Below, piece by piece: positions 36,463 through 49,200 of a stretch of DNA of 64,000 bases (the stretch's first letter is position 1; the number at the start of each line of letters is the position of its first letter). The stretch is from NCBI GenBank assembly GCA_027924645.1, contig BSBN01000494.1:2862001-2926000 (forward strand), given 5' to 3'. The stretch is from Cunninghamia lanceolata. Taxonomy: Eukaryota; Streptophyta; Pinopsida; Cupressales; Cupressaceae. A model generated the notes under the pieces. The model did no database searches and had not been told where the DNA came from. It worked only from the letters and a program-made list of their open reading frames with translations. Both the position numbers and the translations under genes were made by a program.

Positions 36463-37107
36463 CTAGAGGCTAAAGAGGCATAGGTTCCATTGCAAGAGGG
36501 CATTGAGGAGAAAGATGTGGAGCATGGCCAAGAAGAAAATGAATGGAATTGAAACCCCTTGATACTTTTCTTGCAAAATGATTTCCAATTTCATTTTTTG
36601 TGAATTCGCGGTAGTTCGAAAGATGAGGACACAATCATTTTGAAAACCTATTTTCATTGCATTGTAAATACAAGTGATGGCATGTTCATTCATAATCTAT
36701 TTCAAAGAAAATAGTCCTCCAACAAGAGCTGCTCCCTGAAATAAATCATATCTAGTGACAATATTACATAACCTTTATTTAGAAATTAGATAAACTTGTA
36801 CATACCCAAAAGCAAGCAATTTAAGGAAATTAGAATCTTGAAGGTCCATCACATTAGAGAGAAAATTTGAGACCAACTCTAAATATTGTAGCACCCTTGG
36901 ACATTCTAACATGAATTCCAACCCAACTAGAACACGGATAGTGTTCTCCATAGCATCATAGTCAAAAGAAAAAACATGAGATAATTTCCCAATATCATAC
37001 TTGCCTAGTTCCTGTGGCTCCCATTTTTGCACTTCGAAGAACATCAACTTGTTTTTTTGAGAGTCCTTCATCTTGCCCACTAAGTTGTCATGTATAATGA
37101 AGTGCTA
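36463..37107 (-). pseudogene. Unrecognised decayed two-exon gene
   Basis: The upstream exon (37107-36809) translates as FIIHDNLVGKMKDSQK, then a region with LMFFEVQKWEPQELGKYD, FSFDYDAMENTIRVLVGLE and LQDSNFLKLLAFG. A donor gtatgt at about 36808 and an acceptor ttatttcag near 36737 join it to AALVGGLFSLK, a stop (TAG), then IMNEHAITCIYNAMKIGFQND. The two halves read like one conserved protein with an in-frame stop, but I do not know the family. It could belong to an unclassified transposon. There is no clear link to the retroelements around it. Confidence 0.35.
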
Positions 37108-37479
37108 AAGATCCATTTAGGAGGCTTTAAAACCTTGAAATGAATGCATTGAATGAGGTTTACACCACAAACTTCATCAGTGATGACAGTCCAAGGATTG
37201 TCATAACTCCTCTCAAAAATTAGGAAGAAGGTGGTGGAGAATTATGAAGATATTATAAGAACAAATCACACATAATGCAATATTAAATGAGGTGGTACAC
37301 TCAATCTTCAATTTATGATTGTGTATGATCTAACATTTGAGCTTACAAAAAAACTTCATAAAAGCTTGTACAACTCTTTAACTTGTGGGGAAAGTACCAT
37401 ATACTTATGACCCATCTTGTCAAGTTATTAAGTTAGCCTTACAATTGTCATGTGTCCAATCCCAATGTAGACACCTTAC

Positions 37480-38217
37480 ATGTGCTTCTTTTTGTTATTT
37501 TTATTTATGACGTGTTTGATAACAAATAATAATAGTGGCATGGTGTGGAAACACATTGTGCAGGTAGGGTTGCAAAGGGCAAGGGCTGGAGGTTTGAACA
37601 CAATGGGCGGTGGACATAATCAAAGAGAGTTGAGAGTTCTTGACCAGTTGAAAGAAAAGATAGATATTTATTGCATTTTTAAGGCAACAAGTTGGACAAA
37701 GTTTTTCAAATGATTGTAGGGATTTGATGATCAAGTTGCCCTAGATTTCAACATGGGATACCAAAAAGATAAAATTGTAATGAGGGGCATTGATTTTCCT
37801 TTTGATGTGGAGTTGCTTGTATATGCTATAGTGTTGCCTAACACTGGGGAGAAGTATTTTCTTGTTGGTAAACCAAATTTAGAAAGCATTCGCAAGGAGT
37901 TTTTGAAGTCAAGAGAGTGAACCCAAATGGTGCCTAGTCAAGGCATCTTGTGAGCCTCACTACTAGAGCTATGGTTGGAGGTGGTATATTCTCTCATTTA
38001 GTATGTGACTTGTGAGGGAAGGTTCTCATTTATATATAGTTCTCATTGTCACTTAATGGTGCATTTAAGACATCAAAGAATCATGAATGTTCTTTATTTT
38101 TTATTCAAATCCTTCAGAAAGATGTCTCTAGAAGTGCAAAATAGCAAACTCAAATACCTGGACCATCATGGGTTAATTAAGTTGGTGGTAATAGAGGCCT
38201 TGAAATGAAGGTGTTGA
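37480..38217 (+). pseudogene. Plant transposon-associated protein relative, decayed
   Basis: Around an in-frame TAG the translation reads IDIYCIFKATSWTKFF, then GFDDQVALDFNMGYQ, MRGIDFPFDVELLVYAIVLPNTGEKYF, further stops, and TCEGRFSFIYSSHCHLMVHLRHQ followed by KSFRKMSLEVQ. This order (FDD..VALDF, LPN.GE..F, TCEGRYS.., a basic LLKSL..M stretch) resembles large plant-specific hypothetical proteins usually attributed to retroelements. Function is unknown. Several stops and frame changes show decay. The N-terminal 40 residues are unsupported. Confidence 0.4.
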
Positions 38218-39369
38218 TGATGGTTTTGATGCAATCATAACAACTAGTTAAAATTCACATAAAATGAACCAAAACTGACTTGAAAGATATGAAGGAATCG
38301 GTTAAGATTCACTTAATCCCAAGTTTAATATGGTCAGGTCTTGACCTGTTGGGCAAATTTAGTTGGTCAATGTGAAGCTGTAATGTTCAAGGGGCCTTAC
38401 GTGATTTAGGGTTTCTTGTTGGTTTACTGGACTCAAACTATGCAAAAGATTAATAAATGTCAATATGTTGTTCATCCCTTTTGCATAAACTTATACTTGT
38501 GCTACAAAACTTTAAATAGTCTTCTCAGATTTTTTGTAGCTTTCTCCTCTTGAATATTTATGAAAACTGTCTACTTTCAAACTTAACTATCCATGCTTCT
38601 TTCAAATATGAAACAATTTCCTTTAAATTTCTGCATTTTAAGTTAAGTATTTTCAGATGGGTTGGGAAAAGTTAGAGAGATCTAATCTAAACTTCATTTA
38701 CTCTATTCAAAGGATCTAATTGTTCTGTTATGCACTTTATAAATCATACAACAATTTGATCAAATCCACAGACAAAACCTTAAGTGTAAGTTCTGAGCAT
38801 TTTCACAAACATACACCTAAGATTGCAAGCTCTAAGAGAAAATGTTTCAAACACAATGAAGAGCAAGAAAACACTCAGAAGATAGATGCAGAATTCCAGA
38901 TTCAAATGTATTAGAAACAAACAATCATATAAGATTTACAATGTCTAAATGACTCTTCGCTTCATTGACCAAACTACAGAAAACTTACAAGCTTTACAAA
39001 TACAGTAAGGAAGCTAGATGTTCCCATGCATTCCTTATTGCAGACACAGGCGACCTCCTTCTACTCCTAAACTCAAAGGTCCATCTATTCTAAAAAATCC
39101 CTGTGTAAAGTTTTACAGTGTATCAAGGCACAATATATAGACTTTCTAATTGTCCTCAATACAGCCCAAAAACCCAAGTTTAAACCCTGGTTCAAACCCC
39201 CAGTTACAACATAAATGCTGGAGATCAAATCTCCCAAAATATCTCTGAGCATAGGTCCAATCTGGGTGAAATATGCCCTTCTAGAAACCCTAGCAGCTCA
39301 ATAATAACTTATGTGGTCTGTTGCAATAATGTCTTCAGCTGCATTTTGTCCTCATCAGTGAAGACCCTT
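38218..39369. other. No gene recognised
   Basis: AT-rich sequence with no sustained coding signal. Read on the minus strand, ctatatattgtgcc near 39130 resembles a TATA box, and the whole 39.1-41.6 kb region could be a minus-strand leader or LTR, but no paired repeat is visible. Confidence 0.3.
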
Positions 39370-39470
39370 GACTTCCTCGCCCTTCATCCTTATCTTCCTC
39401 TGCTCCTGAAATTGGATTTCCTCCTCTGTGATGTCACCGCCATTAAGTTTCAGCTCCTTCCTCAACTGTA
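39360..39470 (-). pseudogene. Possible terminal exon on the minus strand
   Basis: After an acceptor-like tttttgtag/gtttacag the minus strand reads LRKELKLNGGDITEEE, QFQEQRKIRMKGEEVKGLH and two stops. The acceptor motif ccatttttgtag is duplicated in tandem upstream (39480-39500). Charged, short and unrecognised; it may be the end of a retroelement gag-like gene. Confidence 0.25.
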
Positions 39471-39589
39471 AACCTACAAAAATGGAAACCTACAAAAATG
39501 GATAAGCAATAAGTATCATCATTTAATAAACCTACAGGAAGAAAAAGACTACCAAATCTAGTCGTGACTATGTGAACGCATCAATCGGG

Positions 39590-41400
39590 CTCTAAATTTG
39601 TGAAAATTGCGTCCAAAAATGCATATACAGTGCTTAGAAAAGTCGGGTCAACCATCGTTGACCAAAAATATGCATTCAAGTTCCAAAATGCCTCAAAAAC
39701 CTATCGCTTCTGCCTTCCCGCCCCTTTTCTATTTAAAATCTATGTATATCCGATATACAATCTGGACATGACACTTCCGTTAAATCGGATTTCAATCCTC
39801 CTTTCGATTCCGTGTTGTAGCGCTTGTATATTTGCAATGTATGTCGGTTTGTATATCGCAATATACAAATGCAAAATATACAAGCACCTAACTCTATTTT
39901 ATAACTTTCTCAATTTCGCCTAATGTATAAATGCATGTATCTTTTAGATATTTAATTCAGACGTGATACAAGCATTTAACCAAATTCAACTTCCCCTTTT
40001 GATTCCGCGCTATATGTATGTTACTTTGTATCTTCCGATATACACTTGGGTTTGATACAAGCATTAAATCAATTTTGATTTTCTCTTTGATTCTGCCTAA
40101 TGTATACTTCGATGCATATTGGCTTGTATCCCTCGATATACATTCGGACGTGATACAACGAAATAACCACCTTTAAATTTGCCTCTGAGCTCCGCAATGT
40201 ATATGACTCAATGCATCCTTCGCTTGTATATCCCCTAAATACAAGCAAACTCGATATACAAGTGGTGGGGTCCCCCTCACTTTCCTCTTTTGTATGTCTT
40301 TTTCGGACCTCAAATTTTATACACCACATTTTATTCACCTGCCGAGTCTGCACAATGCACATAGTGCAATGTATATCTCAATATACAATTTGGACGTAAT
40401 ACATTGGTTCAACCCGATTTCAATCTTTTCAATTCTGGCTTGTATGTTTAACCTTCCATATCGGTTTGTATATTAGAAATATACAAATGCAAAATATACA
40501 AGCATTTTCACCTTTTTAAATTCTCTTTCGAGTCCACACTACGTATGCTATTTTGTATCTTTCGATATGCATTGTTTAAAGCGTACATGGACTTAACCCT
40601 GTTTGATAAATTTTCGGTTCCGGGGTTGTATATTTCATTGTATGTTTGCTTTGGATGTTTTAAATATACAAGGATTTAAGCCTTTTTTAATAGACTTTCG
40701 GGTTCGAACAATGTATCTCTGCTTTGTATGTTTCGGAATGTATGTATATCGAAACATACATACAAATCGAAACATACAAAGACTCAATTCTAATTCAAAG
40801 ATGTATCGGGTCCTGTGTATGCATATCTCGTTGTGTGCTCCAATATACATAATGTAAAAGATACAACAACTTAACTCCATTTAATAACCCTCTCAAATCC
40901 GCGTCGTATATGGGCCTTGTATATTTTGTTTGTATGCTCCGCTTGTATGTTGAAACATACAAGCGCCGAATATACAATGACTTAACTTGTTTTAAACAGT
41001 CCGTCGGGTCCGCGTTGTATATGTGCATTGTATATTATACAAGCCCCGCCCCTTTCTTTTCAAATCCGTGGATATACAATGAATTAGCACCGTTTAAAAA
41101 CCATTTTGGGTCCGCCATGTATGAAGTGTATGTATCTTCTACCTGCCAAACATACAATCGTGGGATACAAAGCGGATCTTAAACATTAATTCATTCTAAC
41201 TTTAAAACCATTTCGGGTCCACCTTGTATGTGTGCATAAACCTTTATTAAAAAGCATACAAGGAAAAAAGACATACAAGCGGCCTTGTATATGAACCCAA
41301 ATGCAAAAGCGACTAAGTACAAAAATGACTTTGCACATACAAAGGACTTTGCATATGCAAAGCGATATACAAACCTGAATGTACATTTTTCCAAAATGAT
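39590..41400. repeat. Diverged ~90-115-bp tandem array with tgtata / tatacaa motifs
   Basis: About 16 units share a (t/g)(t/g)ttccg-like segment followed by tgtatrt, then a second ttgtat, then atatacaa and a c-rich aacttaac-like stretch. The tccg/gtatat marker falls near 40001, 40090, 40190, 40342, 40433, 40530, 40615, 40702, 40807, 40894, 41008, 41062, 41108 and 41215. Each unit therefore contains inverted ttgtat/atacaa pairs. CpG is more common here than in the neighbouring sequence. Reading frames in this interval follow the repeat and are not genes. Confidence 0.65.
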
Positions 41401-41865
41401 CATAACTTGCAAAATATGGTGAATTTTAAGATGGTTCAAAAAGCAACCCTAGCTCATTTTTCACAAGGAATCCAACCATATCATGCCCTGGTACTAAAAA
41501 TGCATTTTTTCTCTATTTTTATCAAAGTTTGCAATTTTAACCCTCTTTTCCCTTTACCACCAAGCAAAACAAAACACACAAGCAAAAGCAACAGCCACAG
41601 CAGGGGTCCTCATTTTGCTAAGGAGTAAAATGGGGCGTGTTGTGAACATCACAACAGAAGGCAACCCTAATTAACTTAGGAAGTGTTTGTTGCAAAACCT
41701 GCTACACAAGGAGATGTTACAAAGGAAGATGACCATATCCCTTTCCATGATGCACATATCAAAGCGAGTAATATACATCCTACATGTACGTCTTTAGGAG
41801 ATTAAGCAGGGCCTTCTACAACAACAATAGGATATACTAGAAAGAAAAGGAGGTAACATATTTAG
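41401..41865. other. Array flank and upstream of the coiled-coil pseudogene
   Basis: No gene seen. It includes an adenine-rich stretch (aagcaaaacaaaacacacaa) and a short decayed frame leading into the gene below. Confidence 0.3.
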
Positions 41866-43140
41866 ATGGAAGAATATAAATATGTGGATGAAGAACATGC
41901 AAAACCCCCTATTCCAAAATTAAATGTAACATCATCTACGAGACTTAAGAATTTAGTAGGCATGGCCAGTAAAAAAGCTATAGGATTAGAGAAAGAAGCT
42001 CAATCTAATTCTGAGGTGCAGATTTTGGAGGAAATGGTGCCATGGAGCACTAAACAAAAGAGAAGAAAACTTGTAGCTAAAAGTTTTATAATACCAAATC
42101 CCACAACAGAAATGCCTGTAGCAGAAGGCTCTATTCTAGGATAACCTGAATTAGTGAAACATGTAGCAAAGGTAGTTATGGTAGAACAAGGAGAAGATAT
42201 TATTGATCTTGTTGCTGAAGATATTGAATAGGATGGGCCTATAGCAAGGCTTAATGAGTCTATTATAGGTTTGATGAAGTTAGAGCAAGCTTGTGAGTTG
42301 ATTAGGAAACAAGAAGACAAGATAAGGTCACTTAAATATAAAGTTATAGAATTAGAAGTTACTATAATGCATGTAAAGGATAAAGAAACATGTCTTGTAA
42401 AGGAACATGAGAGAAATATGGAGAAATTAAAACATAATTAGTTCATTACATATACCAATCAAAAGAAGAAATTGCATCAATTAAGAAAGGATAAAATCAA
42501 TCATGAAAAGATGAATGAGGAAAATAAGGTTTAAAGGGATAGAATTCAGTTAATTTTAATGCTTGCTAGTAAAATGCTTCAGTGTAGGCCTCCTACAAGA
42601 GTGCATGCATTATGACTACAAGAATAGTTTCACAAGCTATAGGTAAAAAGAGTGATTGAAGGATCATTAGAAACCTGGATACACCTATAGAATTTTTTGA
42701 TTCTTATTTAGGAAGTGAAGCTAAGATACAAAAGAATCTATTATGTAAATTGTATTTGTATAATTTTATTTTATCTAGTAATAAAGACTAGAATCCCAAT
42801 ATATATATGGGAGATGTTCAGCTGAGAGCCTTTTACTCTTTTCTCCAAGGACAAATAGAAAGAGGGTTGGAGAAGAAGAGGTATGACAACATGGAGAAAG
42901 ATGCAGAAATTATGATAAGAGGAAAATATATTGTGGTGAGGGAAGTGTTGCATAATCTTTACATATTTATGACTAACATAGAAACCATGGACATTATGCA
43001 AGCCACCAAGGATAAAGTGGTTGAGGTGGCTAAAGGAATGTTACTACATACCCCAAATAGTAGAGACCATTGTAAGGATTGATGGTAACAGCTCACACCT
43101 ATATTAAAAAGAAAAAGAGCCCTTAGGTTATCTAAATTTT
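41866..43140 (+). pseudogene. Coiled-coil protein pseudogene, likely retroelement-derived
   Basis: One frame persists with stops from 41866 to about 42600: MEEYKYVDEEHAKPPIPKL, a basic KQKRRKLVAKSF, a DIIDLVAEDIE segment, then heptad-rich sequence (LEQACELIRKQEDKIRSL, LEVTIMHVKDKE, NMEKLKHN, KKKLHQLRKDKINHEKM) predicted as coiled coil. A second block (42660-43080) reads TPIEFFDSYLGSEAKIQ and MGDVQLRAFYSFLQGQ. Many stops fit CAA/CAG to TAA/TAG change. No catalytic domain. It lies on the same strand as the 37.5 kb pseudogene, which could be the N-terminal part of the same protein family. Confidence 0.4.
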
Positions 43141-45019
43141 TGAACAACTAGCTATTACAAGGGTAAGACAATATATAAGGGATATTAAGTAGAAGGGTAT
43201 CTAGTGGATTAGCTTGAAGTGATACCATTTAATAATTTGGACACATGTGCCAAGCTGGAAAGAAACCCAACCAAATGTAGATTTAGAAAAGATTAGCCAT
43301 AGCATGGTAGGATACATAGAAGACAGGGGTTATCACCAGTCTCAAGGAAAGTCTCATCCATTACCTCACTAATTAATTGAATTTGTCATCCGGCCCAAGT
43401 TTTGAAGCTGATTTTTTGTTGTGGACAAGGCATTTTGAGAAGGTTAGAAAGACTAAAGTCAAATTTGTAGCAGTTGTCTTTGGATTGTAGTCTCTACATA
43501 TCACAAATACATATTGGACATTTAATTAAGATAATCTTGAAATAGAGTTAGTATTATAAAGATTGAAATGTATTTGTGATTTTAAATGAAATAATAAAAG
43601 AAAACCAAATCAAAATGGTAATTTACATTTGTTTCAAAATTGTTGAATAATTTGAAGCCACAATATTAGAAAAACTAAACCACATTGCTTTCAAGGATAA
43701 CAATAAAATGCGTATATATTATTAACTATCAAAAGAAGGTACAGTAGAAATACTAGCAAACCCTCAACTCATTATTTACATTTTTTATCGTAAAATATTA
43801 GAAACGAGTTAACCCTCTACTCATTGATAGTTATTTACATTTGTCTCAAAAAAAGAGAAACAAGCTACACTACTACAAGCAGCTTTGAAACCTAGAATAG
43901 TTTATCCTTGCCCTTAAAACATGCTACAAAAAAATAAACAAAACATGTTACAAGAAAAATTTGAAAACATGCAAAAGTTTTTGAATATCCTTTAAGAATA
44001 GTTCATCCTTGCCCTTGTCCTTCAAAATATTTCTCACTTATGAATTTTGTGCATCTGTCCAACAAATTTTCCACTATAATCCAAAATGAGCCAGTTTTGT
44101 GACATATTCAAGAACATTGTCACCCACAATGTCAATGATTAGCATCCCATTGAATTTTGAAGTATACATACAACAAAACATTAGGTGAGGGTAACAATGA
44201 GGCTAGAAAAGGAGGATTAAATTTATCGACTCTTTCTAGTTGTCACTGTCACTCATGCTACACCACCACATCCACACATTGATTTTAATTCTAAGTTTGT
44301 CTCTTCTGGGGTCTAATAGGTTGAACTCAATTGACTAGATGTAGTAGTATGACTCTTTGGAAAAAGCCAAAATTGCTAACACTCGACATAATATATCACA
44401 GTCAAGAAATGATTTTTAATCTTCATTCCTGTCACTAGCAATAGATAACATTCTGTGTAGCCCAAAAAGTTTGTCCAGTTAAACTATTATAAATAATAAG
44501 ACATTTTAGATTATCATTAAAAACAATTACTCCTTACCTTCTCGGTATAGCTTCAGTGATAAACGCCATTTCTCCTTACAATTATTTCTCGTCCTGATTG
44601 CTACAGGAATAATTTAGGTTTTAAAATTTTCAAGTTGTTCAAACTTATTTTTAAAGTCTCTTCTTGCAGGAATACTACAGACTGTAAATTGTACTAGTAA
44701 AATTATAGTGTTTTACATAATGCTATAAGGTAAATATAAAATTAAATTTGCTTATGCATTTATATCTATTAAGTATTCATCGAGCCTCACTCGAGTGTCA
44801 AACTAGGCAAGTTGAAGTATATATGATTTGCTTAAAGATTGTCACTTTTCTACCTGTAATGGTATTCATTAATGTGTCCCGAGAAATTTTAATTACTATG
44901 CAACTTGAAAGTAAATATAATTCTTATATGCTTTATACATTTATTAATCAAATGCGATTACATTTCGAGAGGATCTTAGATATACTTTAGTTCATATCTT
45001 AGATGTCGTTTAATTAACA
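43141..45019. other. No gene recognised
   Basis: AT-rich, with only short random frames (for example 44748-44990, without a domain). No repeat structure was noticed apart from the flank repeat starting near 45020. Confidence 0.4.
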
Positions 45020-45210
45020 TCTTTTAATGATCGCACTCCATCGAATCAAACTATTTAATCTCATCAATGCTCAGTTGGAGATGCCTCTGACCCTGCTATC
45101 ATTTTTTAAAGAATTACATTATTTTTGAGTAATTATTTTGAGAAAATATTATATTATTCTGATAAGATCTTACATTTCATTTAATTCCCATCTTTTATTG
45201 ATCTCACTCC
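45020..45210. repeat. Flanking local repeat unit, left of copia
   Basis: gatcgcactccatcgaatc near 45029 recurs as gatctcactcc at 45200, as ctctgtcaaataaaac at 51141 after the copia element, and as gatccccctctatcggatc near 51535. Each is followed by a variant of catttaa...atcaatgac. The copia element therefore sits inside an older local tandem repeat. Confidence 0.55.
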
Positions 45211-46101
45211 TGTTGGAATAAGGTGCCATTAACCTTCTAAATTCCAATATTGTATTTATCCCATTTATTATTTGTTATTTTGTAATTACCCATAAGGGAT
45301 GAGGTAGTCTCATTGATAGTGGTAATTTCAAAGTTACCGTGGGAGTTACGGAGTAATATTTACTATTGTCAAATGTAAAAATCATGAGTAAATGAGGGTA
45401 GGCGTTCCCCTTGGAGAATCTTCTATTTTTAGCTTGTATGACAACTTGTCATAATGCGGTGTAAGTGGATTTATGGCAGCTGCAAGTTGTCATAAGATTC
45501 CATGCATGAATGACACATGCAACACCCATTATTAGTTGTGGTTGCTATTATTAGACCCAGGTATCCATATTGGGAAGATTCTTTGTTAGTGGTATCGATG
45601 ACAGTTATGACACATCATAAGATGCTTTTACATGCTATTCTTCGAGTTGGGTGCCCAACCTTGCATGGGCTAGTTATTGCCACTTGGTGACCTTGCATGC
45701 TAACACCATTTTAATGCTTGCATGTGGGGTTGTTGGAGGAGAGAGAAAGTGGACGCCCAAATTGGAGAGAAAACTCCTCTATAAATACTTGCCATTGTAT
45801 TTGTTGTTGTATGTGAGATTTTAGGTACTCAGGTGCTGCCGGAATGCTGTCAAGTTGAAGACTAGTGGAGAGAGTTGTTGAGTGATTGTATTGTACAAAT
45901 ATTTATAGATTAATATAAGCTTGTGCCTCTTTCTTGGTTGAGTTTTTTACCCACAAGGGTTTTCTCCATGTTTAAACACTTGTTGTGTTCAGTTTTCTAT
46001 TTTGCATGTTACAATCTACATTGGTAATACACAGTTAAGATTACAAAAATTACATTTGAATCAGATTTCCATTTGTGTAGTTGTGCCTTTCATTTCAAAC
46101 A
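45211..46101 (+). repeat. 5' LTR of copia element
   Basis: tgttggaata to catttcaaaca. Includes ctctataaatactt near 45776, a good TATA box, and caatataag-like sequence further 3'. Confidence 0.92.
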
Positions 46102-46103
46102 TT

Positions 46104-46116
46104 TGGTATCAAAGCC
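46104..46116 (+). other. Primer binding site, initiator tRNA-Met type
   Basis: tggtatcaaagcc, two bases after the LTR; one transition from the plant consensus. Confidence 0.85.
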
Positions 46117-46208
46117 TGGCCAGCTTTGACTATTGGGTGGTAGTGTGGAAGTTGTAGTTGTAGTGGGAGATTTGGTTGTGTTTGTCTTGTAGATCTTGTG
46201 TTGATATT

Positions 46209-49200
46209 ATGGTTGGATCCACCGTTGCATCAACCTCTCATTTGGACATTGAGAAGTTCAACGGAACAAGGTATGAGTTGTGGAAGCTAAAAATGGACGG
46301 TTTGTTGGAAGAAAGAAACCATTGGCTAGTTGTTCAAAAGGAGAAGAAACATGTTGATGTCTCTCTAGATGAGTGGGATATACTAGATAAAAAGGCATGG
46401 GGAACTATTTGTTTGTGTCTATCAGACTCTGTCAAGTTGAATGTTACAAAGGAAGAGACCGCACATAAATTGTGGAATTGATTGGGTGAGATCTATCAAG
46501 CCAAGAGTATGGTAAATAAACTCTATTTAAAAAGAAAATTATTTTCCATTAAAATGAGAGAGGGTGATTCAATTGCAGAGCAAATAAATTCTTTTAATTT
46601 GTTGTTGGGTCAGCTTGCTTTAGTAGATGTTGATGTTAGTGAGGAAGATAAATGTATCTTACTTCTTTGTTCTTTACCTAAGTCTTGGGAGAATGTTATC
46701 CTTGCTATCACTGCTAACCTCGTGGATCTGAAATTGGATACTCTTGTTTCGGTGCTACTGTCACAGGAATTGAGGAAGAAGAGTTCGGATAGTTCAGGGG
46801 ATGCTCTCAGTGTCAGGGGAAGGTCTAGGGAAAGAGGGCCGAAATGAGATCATAAAGGGGCTAAGGACAAGTCCAAGGGCCAGTCTAAGACTCTTGGGAA
46901 GAAGAACAAAGTTAAATGTTGGAACTGCAGTAAGTGTTGGAACTATGGTAAAAGGGGACATGTGAAGGAGTGCAGGAACCCAAAGAAATAGTGGGAGAGT
47001 GCTTGGAATAAGTCCTCGAATGCAAGTGAAGATGTTTTACTTTCTACATATAATGTTGTCTCTAATGAAAACTAGTTGGTTGACTCAAGACGCTCATTTC
47101 ATATGACCCCGCATAAGGAATGGTTTTCCACATACGAAGAGTATGATGCACGTAATATCTACCTTGGAGACAACTCTACATATCCGATAGTTAGGAAAGG
47201 CAAGGTACTATTGTGTTTCAATGATGGGAGGATTAAAACCCTCCCTAATGTTTATCATGTTCCTGGATTAGCTAGAAATTTGATTTATGTTTCAAAGCTG
47301 AATAATTTGGGAATGCATGTGACTTTTGACAAGCATGGCTACAGATTGGTGAGAGGGAACTTGGTGGTAGTGAAGGGGAAGATATTGGGAAACCTGTTCA
47401 AGCTTGAAGCCACTACAATTTGTAATGCCTCCTATGTATCTGAGGCCAGTACTGAAAATACATGTATGTTGTGGCACCGTAGAATGGGCCACACTAGTAA
47501 TAATGTTTTGAAAATTATTAAGAATAAAAATTTGTTGGATGGTTTCTCTTATTCTAATGAGCACTTTGATTTATGTGAGCATTGTGTGTTTGGTAAACAA
47601 AACAGAAAATCATTTCCTTTAGGAGGCAATAGAGAAAAAGAGAAGTTAGAAATTATTCATACGGATGTGTTTGGACCTATGGATAATGATTCTATCAGAA
47701 AATCTCATTATTTTGTTGCCTTCATTGATGATGTATCCAGATTTACTTGGATTTACTTTATGAAACACAAATTTGAAGTTTTCACTAAGTTTAAGGAATT
47801 TAAAGTCTTAGTAGACAACCAATCAGGGTTGAAGATAAAAATTTTAAGATCTGACAATGGAGGGGAATATTGCTCTAAGGAATTTGATGAGTTTTCCAAG
47901 CATGCAAGTATTCTCAAACAAAAGATAACTCTGTATACACCACAGCAAAATGGTGTTGCAAAAAGGATGAACCAAACAATCATGAAAGGGCCAGAAGTAT
48001 GCTGAGTGATGCACAGTTGTATAAATGCTTTTGGGCAGAGGGTGTGTGTACTGCTTGCTACTTGATAAACAAATCTCCTTGTAAGGCTCTTGATTCGACA
48101 CCTTATGAAATGTGGACAGGTAAGAAACCTTTTGTTTCACATTTAAGGGTTTTTTGTTGTGAGGCTTTTGTTCATGTGCCTAAGGAAAAGCGATCTAAGT
48201 TGGATCAAAAAGCTGAAAAGTGTGCATTCATTGGATGTGGTGATAATGTCAAAGGTTATAAGCTTTGGAATCCATAATGTTATTTTTAGTGAACTTAGAG
48301 CTATTTCTAAACCTGAGTAGCCAAAAGAAAAATAAGAAAAGGTAAAGAGAGTGCACTTTGAGTTAGAGCAGTAAGATGTACCTCGGGAAGAACAGAATGA
48401 TTGATTGGGGGGTGAAGAAGAAGAAGAAGATTTGAGTAGTTCTGATGAAGATGAATCTGTTGTTACAGAAGAAGTTGGTACATATGATCATGCAAAAGAA
48501 CGAGTTGAGACTCTTACTCCACCCTTGAGAAGATCCACAAGACAACAGAATCTAGTTGACAAGTATAGCCCACCAGATTTTTGTTGTGTATTTTCTTTAT
48601 TGAGTACTAATGATGAACCTAGATCCTACAGGGAAGCTATTCTTTCATATGATAGTGAGTCTTGGCAGTTACCCATGCAGCAGGAGATGGTGGCTTTAGA
48701 CTCCTATAACACTTGGGATCTTGTTTGTTTGCCTAAAGGAAGAAAGGCCACAGGTTGTAAGTGGGTCTTCAAGAAGAAGTTTGGAGCAGATAGGTCATTG
48801 GAGAAGTACAAGGCTAAACTAGTAGCCAAGGGCTACTCCCAGAGAGAGGGAGTTGATTTTGGTGAGATACTCTCTCTTGTTGTTAAATTGACTTCTATTA
48901 GATTTTGTTTATCCATTGTTGTAGCTTATGATTGGGAGATTGAGCAAATGGATGTTAATACTGTGTTCTTGCTTGGAGATCTTGAAGAAGAAATTTATAT
49001 GCAACAGCCTACAAGTTCTGAGGTAAAAGGGAAAGAAAAATGGGTTTGCATGTTAAAGAGGTCTCTCTATGGTTTAAAATGGTCCCCCAAAATGTGGTAT
49101 CAAAAGTTTGATTCATTTATGTTGAAGTTGGGTTTTGTTAGAAGCGAGGAGGATCATTGTGTTTACACTCATTGTGTTGATGATTTTATACTAGTTATTG

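Noticed and set aside
40603..41182. Overlapping tyrosine/threonine-rich frames
   Set aside because: They mirror the tgtata/tatacaa array on both strands.
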